From: Pedobacter sp. ISL-64
GTDB taxonomy: Bacteria; Bacteroidota; Bacteroidia; Sphingobacteriales; Sphingobacteriaceae
DNA length: 64,000 nucleotides
Reading direction: 5' to 3'
Assembly (NCBI RefSeq): GCF_018613605.1
Contig: NZ_JAGGPU010000006.1
Span: 1 to 64,000 of the forward strand
The notes beneath the pieces were generated by a model that ran no database searches, had not been told where the DNA came from, and saw only the letters and a list, made by a program, of their open reading frames with translations. Position 1 is the first letter of the stretch, and each line of letters begins with the position of its first letter. The position numbers and the translations under genes are program-made. Below are positions 25,312-34,216 of this stretch, piece after piece.

Positions 25312-28300
25312 TTATTTTTTCCAGTTGTCTATATATTCGAGCAATGGTTTTTGACCACTCAACGTAGATAAACTAAGAAGCTTTATGTGCTTAGTTGGCA
25401 AGGATCCAATTCTCAAAAGAGTGTTAAGTTCCTCGGTTTTAGTTCCGAATTCAATATATTTCTCAGGATCTTCGATTTTAAAGATTGTTTTTAAAAGATC
25501 TATATCTGTAATCAGATGCTTAATTATTTCTTTTTGATCTTTATTAAATCTATTATGTAAATACATGTAAGATTCTAAAGGGACTACCCTGTTAGATAAA
25601 AATGTTATTTTCTTATCCATTAAACTTTCTAATCCATTTACATTAGTTTTAAATGCTTCAGTAATAGTTGGGGTTATGATAATTACCTCTTTTATACTTT
25701 TAAGGTTGTTAATGAAGTGCTTCTGTTCCTGAATACTTTTAAACTCAAAATATTTATCTTTTAAATTGACAAGATTCTGATTGGCTTTTAACAGCGATTC
25801 GGCATCATTTAAAACTGTAGTATAGTATTTGAAGCCCTTTGAAAATTGCTTTCCACTAATAGAAGTATCAACTAAGATTACGAGTTTATCTGGTATTTTT
25901 GAACCGGAATACATAAGTCGAACATTTTTTTCAAAATCGGGATCTCTATCAGGATATCCACACTTTGCCAAGAGCCTAAATAGTCCATTTTTATCTCTGT
26001 CGGGATGTTTGATGGCGAATATCAAGTGCTCATCATTGCGAACAAGATCAAGCTGTTCTTTGAAATATTTTATATCACTATCTTCAATTGGACAGTGAAC
26101 CGACAATAAGGTCAGAATAGCTCTACGAACCTGATCCAAGCTGATTTTACCATCAAGATATTTCTCAAATTCACTACCTTTTATGCTCGTCTCATTTATC
26201 AGTGTCAACCACGAAACTATCCTATCCTTAATGTTTACAGAAGTACCATAATGGTTTTTTAAAGTTTTCTCTAAATCTTGATATGTAAATTCTTCATAAA
26301 TCTTTTCTATCGACTGATAGAAACCATCCTTTGGAAATACATTTCTGTATTCTGAACTTTCCTTAACAGCGGTCTTAAAAATGTCTTGTCTATATTTAAT
26401 TCTTTCAAAAGATTTTGATAATTGGTGATCAGATAAATAAATCAACACAGCCTCACTCTTCTTGCCTTCTTCTTCAATTTCGCAACTGCAAACGAACACA
26501 TCTCTGTTTTGGGTCAGGTTCTTTAATTCTAAAATTGTTTTGGAATAGAATCGATTCGTCTCATTGTCGTATAAAAGCAAAATTCGACCATCTATGTCTT
26601 CATCATTCAATTTTGCTTTTGTCTCATTTTGAGAAGTTTTAACATTGAATCCTGTAGTATAAGAAAATGTACCTGATACAAAGTCTCCGACGCTTAGCTT
26701 ATACTTCTCTGAAATCAATGTAGAAAATGGCGATACATAATCATCAAATAATTGAACTAGGCTGAAATCATTGATCGCTGGTTCACTTTGAAAATTGACA
26801 AACGACTGTCTTATTGTGCCAAAATATTGATCCAAATTAGATTTTTCAAGCAACGTTCTATCATTGACAGCAAAAATCAGATCAATTGCTGGTTTACTGT
26901 TACCCTCGAAACTAGCGAAATGGACGGTGAGATATTCAATTATTCCAGCAGAAAGAGAATTGCTTTCTTCTAATATTCGATTGACTGTTGCAGACCAGAC
27001 GTATTGAAAATCATAAATTGTTTCAATTGGATGATCTTGCAGAAGATCCGAGAAATGCTTTATGAATTTAATTCGATCTTCATTGCTCTGTATGATAATT
27101 TCAGATAAAGGATAGAAGCGTTCGCCCATTTCTTCCAAGCTAAAATTGAAAGGATTGGTTTCATCATCTATCATCATCAATGCTTCATTATCCTGTTTGA
27201 TTATGTAATCTATATCTTCCCAAAAACTATTAATATCGTTTTCCTTAGATACACCATATGCTGATATTCTTTGTGTAAATGACGAGTAGAATGGGATCAA
27301 TGGCCACTGAGATACTTTATAGGGAACTCTGTAATAAACCGGAAGCCTTGTTTTGAAGGTTGATGTAAATAGTTCAGCATCATCAATATGTAGTCTAACG
27401 GCTTTAATGAAGCTGGTAAAGTCTACAAACTTTTTGTAAACTGCTGCTGTATCGGTTCCCTTTGTTAGCTCTACTTCAACGCTATGAGGGTCATTTGCTA
27501 CAGGTAGATAATTAAATACTTCTAGGTCAACTGATTTTGCCACGTCCTTTATGAAAATTGTTTCATTGCTCTCCAAGACTATCAAACCATTTAAAGCCAA
27601 GTTTTTCAAACATATATGATCTGCTATCGGATATAGCCTAACATCAGGATCTTTAAGCCATTTCCCAAAAAGAGAATCGTCAATAAAATCTTCGCCAGGT
27701 TTAGTAAATACCTCTGCAGTTCTATCACCTGCAAAAAGTAATACCAATAATATACTTCTAAAATTTCCGATAAAGTCGTACTCACTGTTAAATGTTGCTA
27801 GTTGTGCTCCCAGTTTATTAGATAATAATATCAGGTAGCTGCTTTTTGAAAAATCCTCGATCTTATGCTCAATGACTCGGTTGAGCCACTCAAATTTAAC
27901 ATCAAGTTCGTGTGATTGCTTTTCTCCACATACAAGTAATAACTCCCAGCATTTGATCAGCTGATTTTCGTCATCGGAATTATCAAATAAGGTAAAGAAA
28001 CAAAGACAATTGTAATAGCATATCATCATCTTCGGTTCCATAAGCAAGTCCGTCAATTCCTGGTCTTCCTTCCATTCAGAAAACCTCGTGAATGTATATT
28101 TTGCAAGTTTTTGAGCTACATCTGCATCTAAGGGATTATCATGGATTATTCTGAAGAGTTCCAGTATGAACGCTTGCTTATCCATATCCTCCAACTTGGA
28201 AATAATAAAGTCGTAGGTACTTGTATGATAGGTAATGTCAGGTGTCTCCATTATAGAGTTGATTGTTGATTTTGAGCATCCATTTAGAAATTCTTTTTTA

Positions 28301-30861
28301 ATTGGCAGATTAAATTGAAGAGATAGTGCAACCACTAAGCTCTTCTGAGCGTCTGTTAAATCTTGCCTTTCTACAATGGAGCCAAGCAACGTCGCAATCT
28401 TATCCATATTATCGGCGGCCAAATCGCCGTGGATAAGAATTGTATTCAGAAAATGTCCTAGAGAAAGCCCCGATATCTTTTCTTGTAGGTCGGCTAAAGA
28501 CCAGAATTCTAACGGGAAATTTTTAATCAGATCGGTGTAAAATAACATAAATAATGTTCCACGACCTGAATCTGCGAACGGCAGGATACGGTTAAGCTTT
28601 GATTTTACGTGATTAAGCCTAGGATCATTTGTGAATTGATAGTAAAAAAACCTAAGATTATCCTTAAGTCCAAACTTTACGTCCGAGGTAATCTGATCCA
28701 GTTTAGCCAAAGCCTCCTGAACCTCAGTTTCCGATATTATAGCTTTATTTTTATTTGCTTTATTTATCAGGTATTTGGCATCATCCTTAAATTTTTTAAA
28801 CTTGCCCTTTTCACCGTATTTTTTGACATTCTCAATTTCTGTTTTTTGGTAATTTAGCTCTAAACCATTTATGCCAACCCACCTTTCGATAGCTTTTAGG
28901 ACGTTTTGAGCTTTCTGAAAATCTTCCACAAAAATGAATATGTCATCTACAAAACGATAGTAATACTCTCTGCTGACATCTTTTATTATCTCTTGTTCGA
29001 TCAATTTATCCAAACCTAACAAGTATAATTCAGCAAGGTATCTGGCATAAGCAGGTCCTTGGGGCAAACCTCTATTTTCATCTCCAGTGGTATCCCTAGA
29101 TAGCTCGACCAGATATTTAACCAAATTCTTAAATTTGCTTTTATCTTCCTCGGCTAAACCACTCAAGCGATCAGCGATAGATTTTGGAGCCTCCTCATAT
29201 AGCTTAATTGCAAGTCTCTGCAAATCAATTCTATCATAAAACCCTTTGATGTCTACTTTTACAAGATAATACTCTTGATATTCCTCATTGAATATTTTAT
29301 GCTCGATACGGTTAGAGAACTTAGCCCAATTAGAAAACCAATTTTTAAATATGTTACCGTCGGTAAAACTTGGGGTCAATTGATAACCATATGAATTTGG
29401 AGAGATTTCAGTGTAGAAAAGAGTGTTCACAATGAACATAAAATATGTAGAGACAAAACCATCTACGTGATCCAGATTATACAAGGATCTTAATTTGTTT
29501 CCTTCATTTCTTGTAAACTGATAGCTTTCACCAAAACGGTTTGATTTGCCTGACAGCACATGATCTATCCTGTCATAAATAGCCTGAAATTCTATGCTTT
29601 CAAGTTTCTTTAATTGAAAATATAGTGGAATTTCATCATTTATAAGGGCATACTTCGCTAGCGCACTTTTTATCTTTTGAAATAGGTTTTCAGAGATGTT
29701 AGAGATTTTAAAAAACTCATTTAAGCTGACATTGATATTTGCAATCAACTCTACGGGAGAAGTAATTTTTTCGTGAGAACAATTATTACAATTACCAAAA
29801 TAGCTACAAGTTACAGGGTAGTAATCCTTTGCTAATTTTAAATTTTGTATGGTTAGATCCCTTCTGAAATTTTTTACTCTGGAAAAAATCTCCATTAACA
29901 GATTTATTCCAAATTCTGGATCATCAGCTGTTGTTAATCGACCGAGCAGACCTACTAGAATCCTTCTATCCTGTGTATTGATGCCAGCTTCATAATTTGT
30001 CAAAATTTTATCGATATGTTGACATTTCCGCAATGCGGATATCGCATTATCGTAAGTTACATTTAATTGGGCGATTTCAAGATAACGGTATCTAATGTAT
30101 GAAGGAGATAAATTCGACTTGTTAGCTAAATCAAATTCATCCAAAAAAGGCTGGATTTTCTCTATACTGACACACTGATAATCTTCCAGAATAGAAAGTT
30201 GTTCCTTAAAAAAACTATCATCTGGGGTTACGTTATGGTTTTCAAGATCAAACTCGAATACTGTTCTGTCCTTTAAGAAAAAAGATTGGTAACCTGAAGC
30301 TTTGTTCTGAGATAACGGTAGTTTAACACCAAGACCAATGCCCTTAGATTGTTTATTGACAAAGCCTGTTTTAGGAAAACGATCGGCAGTAATATTATAA
30401 GGCAGTAATATTTTTGAAAGTATATAGCTAATGAGCTTGAATCCAATAAGTTTTGTTTGTAGTTGGTCAAAGATTACCCAAATATGAAAACCGCGTCTCC
30501 CAGAAAATTCAACTAGGTAAGGTATTTTCAACTTCTCCAAAAGCTCACAAACATCATCACAAGCCTTTTTTACCACTTGTAAATTCTTTGGATTTACATT
30601 ATTTGCATCAATATCCTTTTTGCTAATATCTAAGTCAATACAAATCCATTTGATGTAGGCATATTGCATTGCATGAAGTTCCTGATAAGCTAACAAACTC
30701 CCCTGGTTGAGTAACATCTTATCGATTGTTACAGGGGATATCTTAGATCTAATTAGTCGATAGCTAGAATCTTCTAATTGTACCCCATATTTACTCTTGT
30801 CTGCAAAAAAAAGATCGAAAAGCTTATGTGATAGTTCTTTATAGATATTTTGATCGCGCAT
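25312..30861 (-). CDS. Primase-reverse transcriptase fusion with phosphoribosyltransferase-like C-terminus
   Basis: An 1849-residue multidomain protein. Residues 60-200 form an archaeo-eukaryotic primase domain of the type named in TOTE conflict systems: WICIDLDI (D76, D78), SGRRGFHIW (H126), DRFP (160-163) and GIGLGVKLPL. A zinc cluster follows, C352-x5-C358-xx-C361-x-H363. Residues 500-690 form a reverse transcriptase: VKVDIKGFYDRID (D537), NRGLPQGPAY (597-606), RFVDDIF (D639, D640; FVDD rather than YADD) and LELNYQKTE. About 850 helical residues follow with no recognised domain. Near the end, KLVILVDTSISGKQF (D1665) resembles a phosphoribosyltransferase PRPP loop. No group II intron maturase or retron RNA was found next to it. 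The nuclease gene 72 bases downstream is its likely partner. Confidence 0.8.
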   Translation of the reverse strand: MRDQNIYKELSHKLFDLFFADKSKYGVQLEDSSYRLIRSKISPVTIDKMLLNQGSLLAYQELHAMQYAYIKWICIDLDISKKDIDANNVNPKNLQVVKKACDDVCELLEKLKIPYLVEFSGRRGFHIWVIFDQLQTKLIGFKLISYILSKILLPYNITADRFPKTGFVNKQSKGIGLGVKLPLSQNKASGYQSFFLKDRTVFEFDLENHNVTPDDSFFKEQLSILEDYQCVSIEKIQPFLDEFDLANKSNLSPSYIRYRYLEIAQLNVTYDNAISALRKCQHIDKILTNYEAGINTQDRRILVGLLGRLTTADDPEFGINLLMEIFSRVKNFRRDLTIQNLKLAKDYYPVTCSYFGNCNNCSHEKITSPVELIANINVSLNEFFKISNISENLFQKIKSALAKYALINDEIPLYFQLKKLESIEFQAIYDRIDHVLSGKSNRFGESYQFTRNEGNKLRSLYNLDHVDGFVSTYFMFIVNTLFYTEISPNSYGYQLTPSFTDGNIFKNWFSNWAKFSNRIEHKIFNEEYQEYYLVKVDIKGFYDRIDLQRLAIKLYEEAPKSIADRLSGLAEEDKSKFKNLVKYLVELSRDTTGDENRGLPQGPAYARYLAELYLLGLDKLIEQEIIKDVSREYYYRFVDDIFIFVEDFQKAQNVLKAIERWVGINGLELNYQKTEIENVKKYGEKGKFKKFKDDAKYLINKANKNKAIISETEVQEALAKLDQITSDVKFGLKDNLRFFYYQFTNDPRLNHVKSKLNRILPFADSGRGTLFMLFYTDLIKNFPLEFWSLADLQEKISGLSLGHFLNTILIHGDLAADNMDKIATLLGSIVERQDLTDAQKSLVVALSLQFNLPIKKEFLNGCSKSTINSIMETPDITYHTSTYDFIISKLEDMDKQAFILELFRIIHDNPLDADVAQKLAKYTFTRFSEWKEDQELTDLLMEPKMMICYYNCLCFFTLFDNSDDENQLIKCWELLLVCGEKQSHELDVKFEWLNRVIEHKIEDFSKSSYLILLSNKLGAQLATFNSEYDFIGNFRSILLVLLFAGDRTAEVFTKPGEDFIDDSLFGKWLKDPDVRLYPIADHICLKNLALNGLIVLESNETIFIKDVAKSVDLEVFNYLPVANDPHSVEVELTKGTDTAAVYKKFVDFTSFIKAVRLHIDDAELFTSTFKTRLPVYYRVPYKVSQWPLIPFYSSFTQRISAYGVSKENDINSFWEDIDYIIKQDNEALMMIDDETNPFNFSLEEMGERFYPLSEIIIQSNEDRIKFIKHFSDLLQDHPIETIYDFQYVWSATVNRILEESNSLSAGIIEYLTVHFASFEGNSKPAIDLIFAVNDRTLLEKSNLDQYFGTIRQSFVNFQSEPAINDFSLVQLFDDYVSPFSTLISEKYKLSVGDFVSGTFSYTTGFNVKTSQNETKAKLNDEDIDGRILLLYDNETNRFYSKTILELKNLTQNRDVFVCSCEIEEEGKKSEAVLIYLSDHQLSKSFERIKYRQDIFKTAVKESSEYRNVFPKDGFYQSIEKIYEEFTYQDLEKTLKNHYGTSVNIKDRIVSWLTLINETSIKGSEFEKYLDGKISLDQVRRAILTLLSVHCPIEDSDIKYFKEQLDLVRNDEHLIFAIKHPDRDKNGLFRLLAKCGYPDRDPDFEKNVRLMYSGSKIPDKLVILVDTSISGKQFSKGFKYYTTVLNDAESLLKANQNLVNLKDKYFEFKSIQEQKHFINNLKSIKEVIIITPTITEAFKTNVNGLESLMDKKITFLSNRVVPLESYMYLHNRFNKDQKEIIKHLITDIDLLKTIFKIEDPEKYIEFGTKTEELNTLLRIGSLPTKHIKLLSLSTLSGQKPLLEYIDNWKK

Positions 30862-30904
30862 AAATAAAATTATATTGTGGCTTAGCTATTTTATGGGTAA
30901 TAGC

Positions 30905-30912
30905 CAAATATA
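30905..30912 (-). promoter_or_regulatory. Candidate -7 box of the primase-RT operon
   Basis: Read on the minus strand, 30912-30905 is TATATTTG, an exact TAnnTTTG box 44 bases before the start codon at 30861. No well-spaced TTTG -33 element was found; the nearest, at 30946-30943, is 30 bases away, so strength is doubtful. Confidence 0.45.
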
Positions 30913-31102
30913 TAAAAAAAAACAAGTTGAAATTAGGGGCAACAAACTACAATATTTTTGGTCTACTTAAAATTAAAGATTCCTAACTCAACTAAAAATA
31001 GTAAGTTTTATCAAGTTTAAGTAGTAATCTTTTTTTTTAATTTTTTCAAAAAAAATACTATATTTATACCATAGCAATTGCAACTAAAAAATACAGACAA
31101 AA

Positions 31103-31122
31103 AGGTGAGTGATTCGGTGAGT
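31103..31122. repeat. Right-end arm-type repeats (GGTGAGT / TCGGTGAGT)
   Basis: AGGTGAGT at 31103-31110 and TCGGTGAGT at 31114-31122 repeat the word found three times near the left end (4038-4107). They lie about 60 bases inside attR, as expected for arm-type integrase sites. The rest of 30862-31179 is AT-rich with no gene. Confidence 0.6.
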
Positions 31123-31179
31123 CACTTTTCAAAAACCTTTCAGATAGCCTTTAAACGCTGAAAACTGAACGAAGTTCAC

Positions 31180-31195
31180 ATCCCAGCGGGATCAC
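31180..31195 (+). other. attR core
   Basis: ATCCCAGCGGGATCAC is identical to tRNA-Lys positions 3942-3957 and marks the right end of the island. The sequence before it (GTTCAC) matches the tRNA T arm only in GTTC, so this is the element-borne half-site. Confidence 0.85.
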
Positions 31196-31196
31196 G

Positions 31197-31228
31197 AAAA
31201 ACCTCACAGAAATGTGAGGTTTTTTTGT
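31197..31228 (+). terminator. Displaced native terminator of tRNA-Lys
   Basis: AAAAACCTCACA (31197-31208) pairs with TGTGAGGTTTTT (31213-31224), followed by a T run. It sits directly after attR, so before integration it would have lain about 40 bases behind the tRNA. Confidence 0.7.
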
Positions 31229-31320
31229 TTTATGTCTGCTGGGATTCGACAGAAGCGCCGGCATGGGTCTCGATTTGTAAAAGGCTCAGGACCGAGTTCG
31301 GGATTTTGCGGGGCTGAGCC

Positions 31321-31373
31321 AATCCCAGCGGGATCAAGAAACCTCACAGAAAATGTGTGGCTTTTTTGTTTAC
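31321..31373 (+). repeat. Second copy of the tRNA 3' end plus terminator
   Basis: AATCCCAGCGGGATCA at 31321-31336 again matches the tRNA 3' end, and the following AGAAACCTCACAGAAAATGTG...TTTTTT repeats the hairpin at 31197-31228 with changes. The two copies are 141 bases apart. The stretch between them holds no gene. This looks like a leftover attachment site from an earlier insertion, or a duplication. Confidence 0.65.
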
Positions 31374-31420
31374 GTTAACACACGAAGTGTAAACACACCG
31401 CTTTGATGCTGAAATATGTT

Positions 31421-31864
31421 CTATATTTTTTTTCGGGGAAGAGCCGACCAGCTAAGTATTATGCCGACCAAACCTAATATTATTGCCAAAATTGCACCGG
31501 CCTTTCCACTTCCTGACCCGAACACAGCACCTGCCGTTGTAACGAAATGCACTATACTAAGCGTAACTGTAACCAAGCCCAGCGTCAAGGCAGTTTTTGC
31601 TCCTGATATTGAAGAACGTTTTTTTGCACGAGCGGCAAAGACGATACTCAATATACCCAAAAGCAATTCTGCCAACCCGATAGCCCGTGCAGGAGTGATG
31701 CCTTGTACATAACCATCTTCGTTAAAAAGGCTTGACTTTTTTGTTTTAGCGGTTTCTGTTTTATTTGTGGTCTCAGATGTTTGCGAAAATGTTTTTACAG
31801 GCGCAAATAAACAACAAACTATGATTAAACTTACAGATAAAATAAATGAAATGATTTTTCTCAT
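31421..31864 (-). CDS. Small membrane protein (DUF6223-like)
   Basis: A 147-residue protein with an N-terminal signal or anchor (residues 5-27, ending in TFSQ), a short polar linker and three hydrophobic helices. It resembles small proteins labelled DUF6223, with GITPARAIGLAELLLG before the first helix. Function is unknown. It is the first chromosomal gene to the right of the island. The AraC gene upstream has the same orientation, 80 bases away, and may be linked. Confidence 0.6.
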   Translation of the reverse strand: MRKIISFILSVSLIIVCCLFAPVKTFSQTSETTNKTETAKTKKSSLFNEDGYVQGITPARAIGLAELLLGILSIVFAARAKKRSSISGAKTALTLGLVTVTLSIVHFVTTAGAVFGSGSGKAGAILAIILGLVGIILSWSALPRKKI

Positions 31865-31944
31865 ATTACAATGAATTTATATTTTCGATTACAAAATTAT
31901 TTTTCTCGTCAAAGATAAAATTGTAAAAAAACGACATACTGCTA

Positions 31945-32748
31945 TTAGAACTCCACCGTACCTCTACCAGCCGCCGCCAGCATTTCCTTCTTAAAGTATT
32001 CTTTTGGGCTGATACCTGAAAATTTTTGAAAATCGTGAATGAAGTGTGATTGGTCATAATAGCCGCACGCTATACCTATCTCAGTTAAAGACTTGTGTTG
32101 AAAATGTTTGTTGAGAACAGAATTAAACCTCATAATCCGCAAAAATGATTTTGGGCTGAAGCCGGACAATTCTTTGAACCGCCTTTCAAATTGCCGCAGT
32201 GATAAGAAATTGGTATCGGCTAAAGCCTGTACTGAACTCGTATGATAAGACCCTACAATGGTTGCGATAGCGGAAGAAATTGAGGAGTGTTCGATTCTCG
32301 CATTTTTCAGTCGTGCTTCCAGAAAGTCTGACATAAGTTTCACTCTCTGGGTATTATTTGAGGCCAACATCATTTCTTCTTCAAGCATCTCGCCATCTTT
32401 TCCCAATACAGAATCTATGGTTGCATAATGATTGGAAAGCTCGCTTGCCGGCAAGCGAAATAATTGAGGAAATGTGTGAGGATATAAGTGAACGCCAAAA
32501 ATCCCAAAGTATTTATTATTCAAAGTCACTCGGCTAAAGGTTTCTGTCTGTCCAAAGATGCCGGAAGTAAATGGGGCATCTTTCCTCTGCGCAATACCAT
32601 AATTGAAATGTCCCTTATAACAAAATATAAATTCCGGGCAAGGATAGGCAAAAGCATGATGAACGTATGGAAGATTGCCCTCTACGAACCAGTAGAACCG
32701 AACATAGTCGGTAAGATGTTGGGGCGGTTGTATGATACCATAGTTCAT
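31945..32748 (-). CDS. AraC-family transcription regulator
   Basis: A 267-residue regulator with an N-terminal DUF6597-like sensing region (TDYVRFYWFVEGNLPY, CPEFIFCYKG) and a C-terminal AraC double helix-turn-helix (about 165-255: LSLRQFERRFKELSGFSPKSF, IACGYYDQSHFIHDFQKFSGISPKEY). The ligand is unknown. Downstream on the same strand is the small membrane protein gene, a possible target. A GntP gene lies upstream on the same strand but is separate. Confidence 0.85.
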   Translation of the reverse strand: MNYGIIQPPQHLTDYVRFYWFVEGNLPYVHHAFAYPCPEFIFCYKGHFNYGIAQRKDAPFTSGIFGQTETFSRVTLNNKYFGIFGVHLYPHTFPQLFRLPASELSNHYATIDSVLGKDGEMLEEEMMLASNNTQRVKLMSDFLEARLKNARIEHSSISSAIATIVGSYHTSSVQALADTNFLSLRQFERRFKELSGFSPKSFLRIMRFNSVLNKHFQHKSLTEIGIACGYYDQSHFIHDFQKFSGISPKEYFKKEMLAAAGRGTVEF

Positions 32749-32887
32749 TTGTATATTTTTAATAAATTTCTTGTGTCGAAGTATTATAAAATTACAAAAT
32801 ATTTTAAATCACCGAATAGCATATAATCAATTATCGTACAAGCTGTTATAAACTGTACATTTTGTATTTATTAAATGTGATGATGAT

Positions 32888-34207
32888 CTATCTAAACAGT
32901 ACCTGGTTCATGATCAGTATTCCAATAAGTCCGATAACTGATACCAGCGTTTCCATCAGCGACCAGGACAAAAATGTTTGTTTTATAGATAATCCTAAAT
33001 ACTCTTTGAATAGCCAAAAAGAGGAGTCATTTACCTGAGAACAAAATAGGCTCCCTGATCCAACCGCGAGCACCATTAAATTTGGATCGGCACCATTAGG
33101 CCCAACAAGCGGATAAACGATACCAGCAGCGGTGAGGCCAGCTATGGTAGCCGAACCCAGGCAAAGCCTTAGCACAGCCGTTATTAACCAGGCCAATAAT
33201 AAAGGTGGCAGGGTTAACCCTTGCAAAATTGCGGCAAGGCTGTTGCTTACCCCTGTTTCTACAAATACTTGTTTCAAAATACCTGCGCTACCGATTATTA
33301 AAAGGATCATCGCTATATCTTTTGTTGCATCAACAAAAATCACCATAATGTCAATCAGCTTTTTACCTGACCTGATTCCAAGTGTAAATGTTGCAATACA
33401 AATGGTTAATATCATGGCAATAGTTGGATCACCGATAAAGCTGGCGAGATTTACGATAGCCATATTATCGCTACATATCCTGGTTATCAACGTGGTACCC
33501 AAAATTATAAGTACAGGTAACAATGCAGAAACCACACTATTTGCTATACCCGGCAATTCATTATCGGGCAGTTCATCGGCCTGCAAGGTAACTGTTGGGC
33601 CAGATTGCATATTTATCAATACTTTTGCGAAAAGAGGCCCTGCAATAATTATAGCAGGTATGGCCACGATTAAACCATAAATAAAGGTCTTAACCAAATC
33701 TGCATTAAATTGAGTAACCAAAGCCATGGGCGATGGATGAGGTGGCAAAAAACCATGCATCACGGATAGTGATGCAAGCATAGGCAATCCTACATATACC
33801 AGAGGCAACTTATAGTTGTACGCTACCGAAAAAATAATTGGAATAAGCAATACAAACCCAACATTATAAAATAATGGAATGCCCACGATAAAGCCTGTTA
33901 AAGACATGGCCCAGGTTACGTATTTAGCGCCGAATGTCTTTTTTAATACTGTGGCTATTTTTTGAGCGGCACCACTGGAAGCGACGAGTTTTCCGAGCAT
34001 GGCGCCCAAAACGATGATAATTGCTAGTGATCCTAATGTATCTCCTAATCCTTTATTAATAGTTTGCGGAATACTGGTGGCGGGCATACCTAACAATACA
34101 GCTGCCATTACAGATACGATCAAAAATGCAAGAAAGGTATTAACCTTCGCCCAGGCAATTAATAATACAAGTAGGGCTATGCAGCCAAAAAGAATCAGTA
34201 CATCCAT
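32888..34207 (-). CDS. GntP-family sugar-acid:H+ symporter
   Basis: A 439-residue inner-membrane permease of the gluconate:H+ symporter family with about 12 membrane segments. Typical blocks are the N-terminal FLAFLIVSVMAAVLLGMP, GSLAIIIVLGAMLGKLVASSGAAQKI, and GFLPPHPSPMALV. It is the last gene of an operon, 9 bases after the dehydratase, with the aldehyde dehydrogenase and FAH-family genes before it, so its substrate is most likely the aldonic acid that the operon degrades. A paralog lies at 56076-57392 in a different context. Confidence 0.85.
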   Translation of the reverse strand: MDVLILFGCIALLVLLIAWAKVNTFLAFLIVSVMAAVLLGMPATSIPQTINKGLGDTLGSLAIIIVLGAMLGKLVASSGAAQKIATVLKKTFGAKYVTWAMSLTGFIVGIPLFYNVGFVLLIPIIFSVAYNYKLPLVYVGLPMLASLSVMHGFLPPHPSPMALVTQFNADLVKTFIYGLIVAIPAIIIAGPLFAKVLINMQSGPTVTLQADELPDNELPGIANSVVSALLPVLIILGTTLITRICSDNMAIVNLASFIGDPTIAMILTICIATFTLGIRSGKKLIDIMVIFVDATKDIAMILLIIGSAGILKQVFVETGVSNSLAAILQGLTLPPLLLAWLITAVLRLCLGSATIAGLTAAGIVYPLVGPNGADPNLMVLAVGSGSLFCSQVNDSSFWLFKEYLGLSIKQTFLSWSLMETLVSVIGLIGILIMNQVLFR

Positions 34208-34216
34208 GTTCCTACT

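Larger units (their letters stand above)
3942..31195. mobile_element. Integrated mobilizable defence island in tRNA-Lys
   Basis: About 27 kb bounded by a 16-base direct repeat, ATCCCAGCGGGATCAC, at 3942-3957 (tRNA 3' end) and 31180-31195. A tyrosine recombinase gene lies next to the tRNA end, and TCGGTGAGT-type motifs occur just inside both ends. Inside are mobilization genes (10559-12086) and a series of toxin-like and antiviral-like genes. No conjugation (Tra/type IV secretion) genes are present, so the element would need a helper to move between cells. The chromosomal tRNA terminator now appears to lie beyond the right end (31197-31228). Boundaries follow from the repeat; no empty site was available for comparison. 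Confidence 0.85.

Noticed and set aside
28609-28857. Plus-strand frame inside the primase-RT gene
   Set aside because: It is a shadow of the strong minus-strand coding sequence with catalytic RT motifs.
25312-30861. Group II intron maturase or retron RT
   Set aside because: No intron RNA domains and no maturase or HNH region are seen, and the RT is embedded behind a primase domain in an 1849-residue protein.
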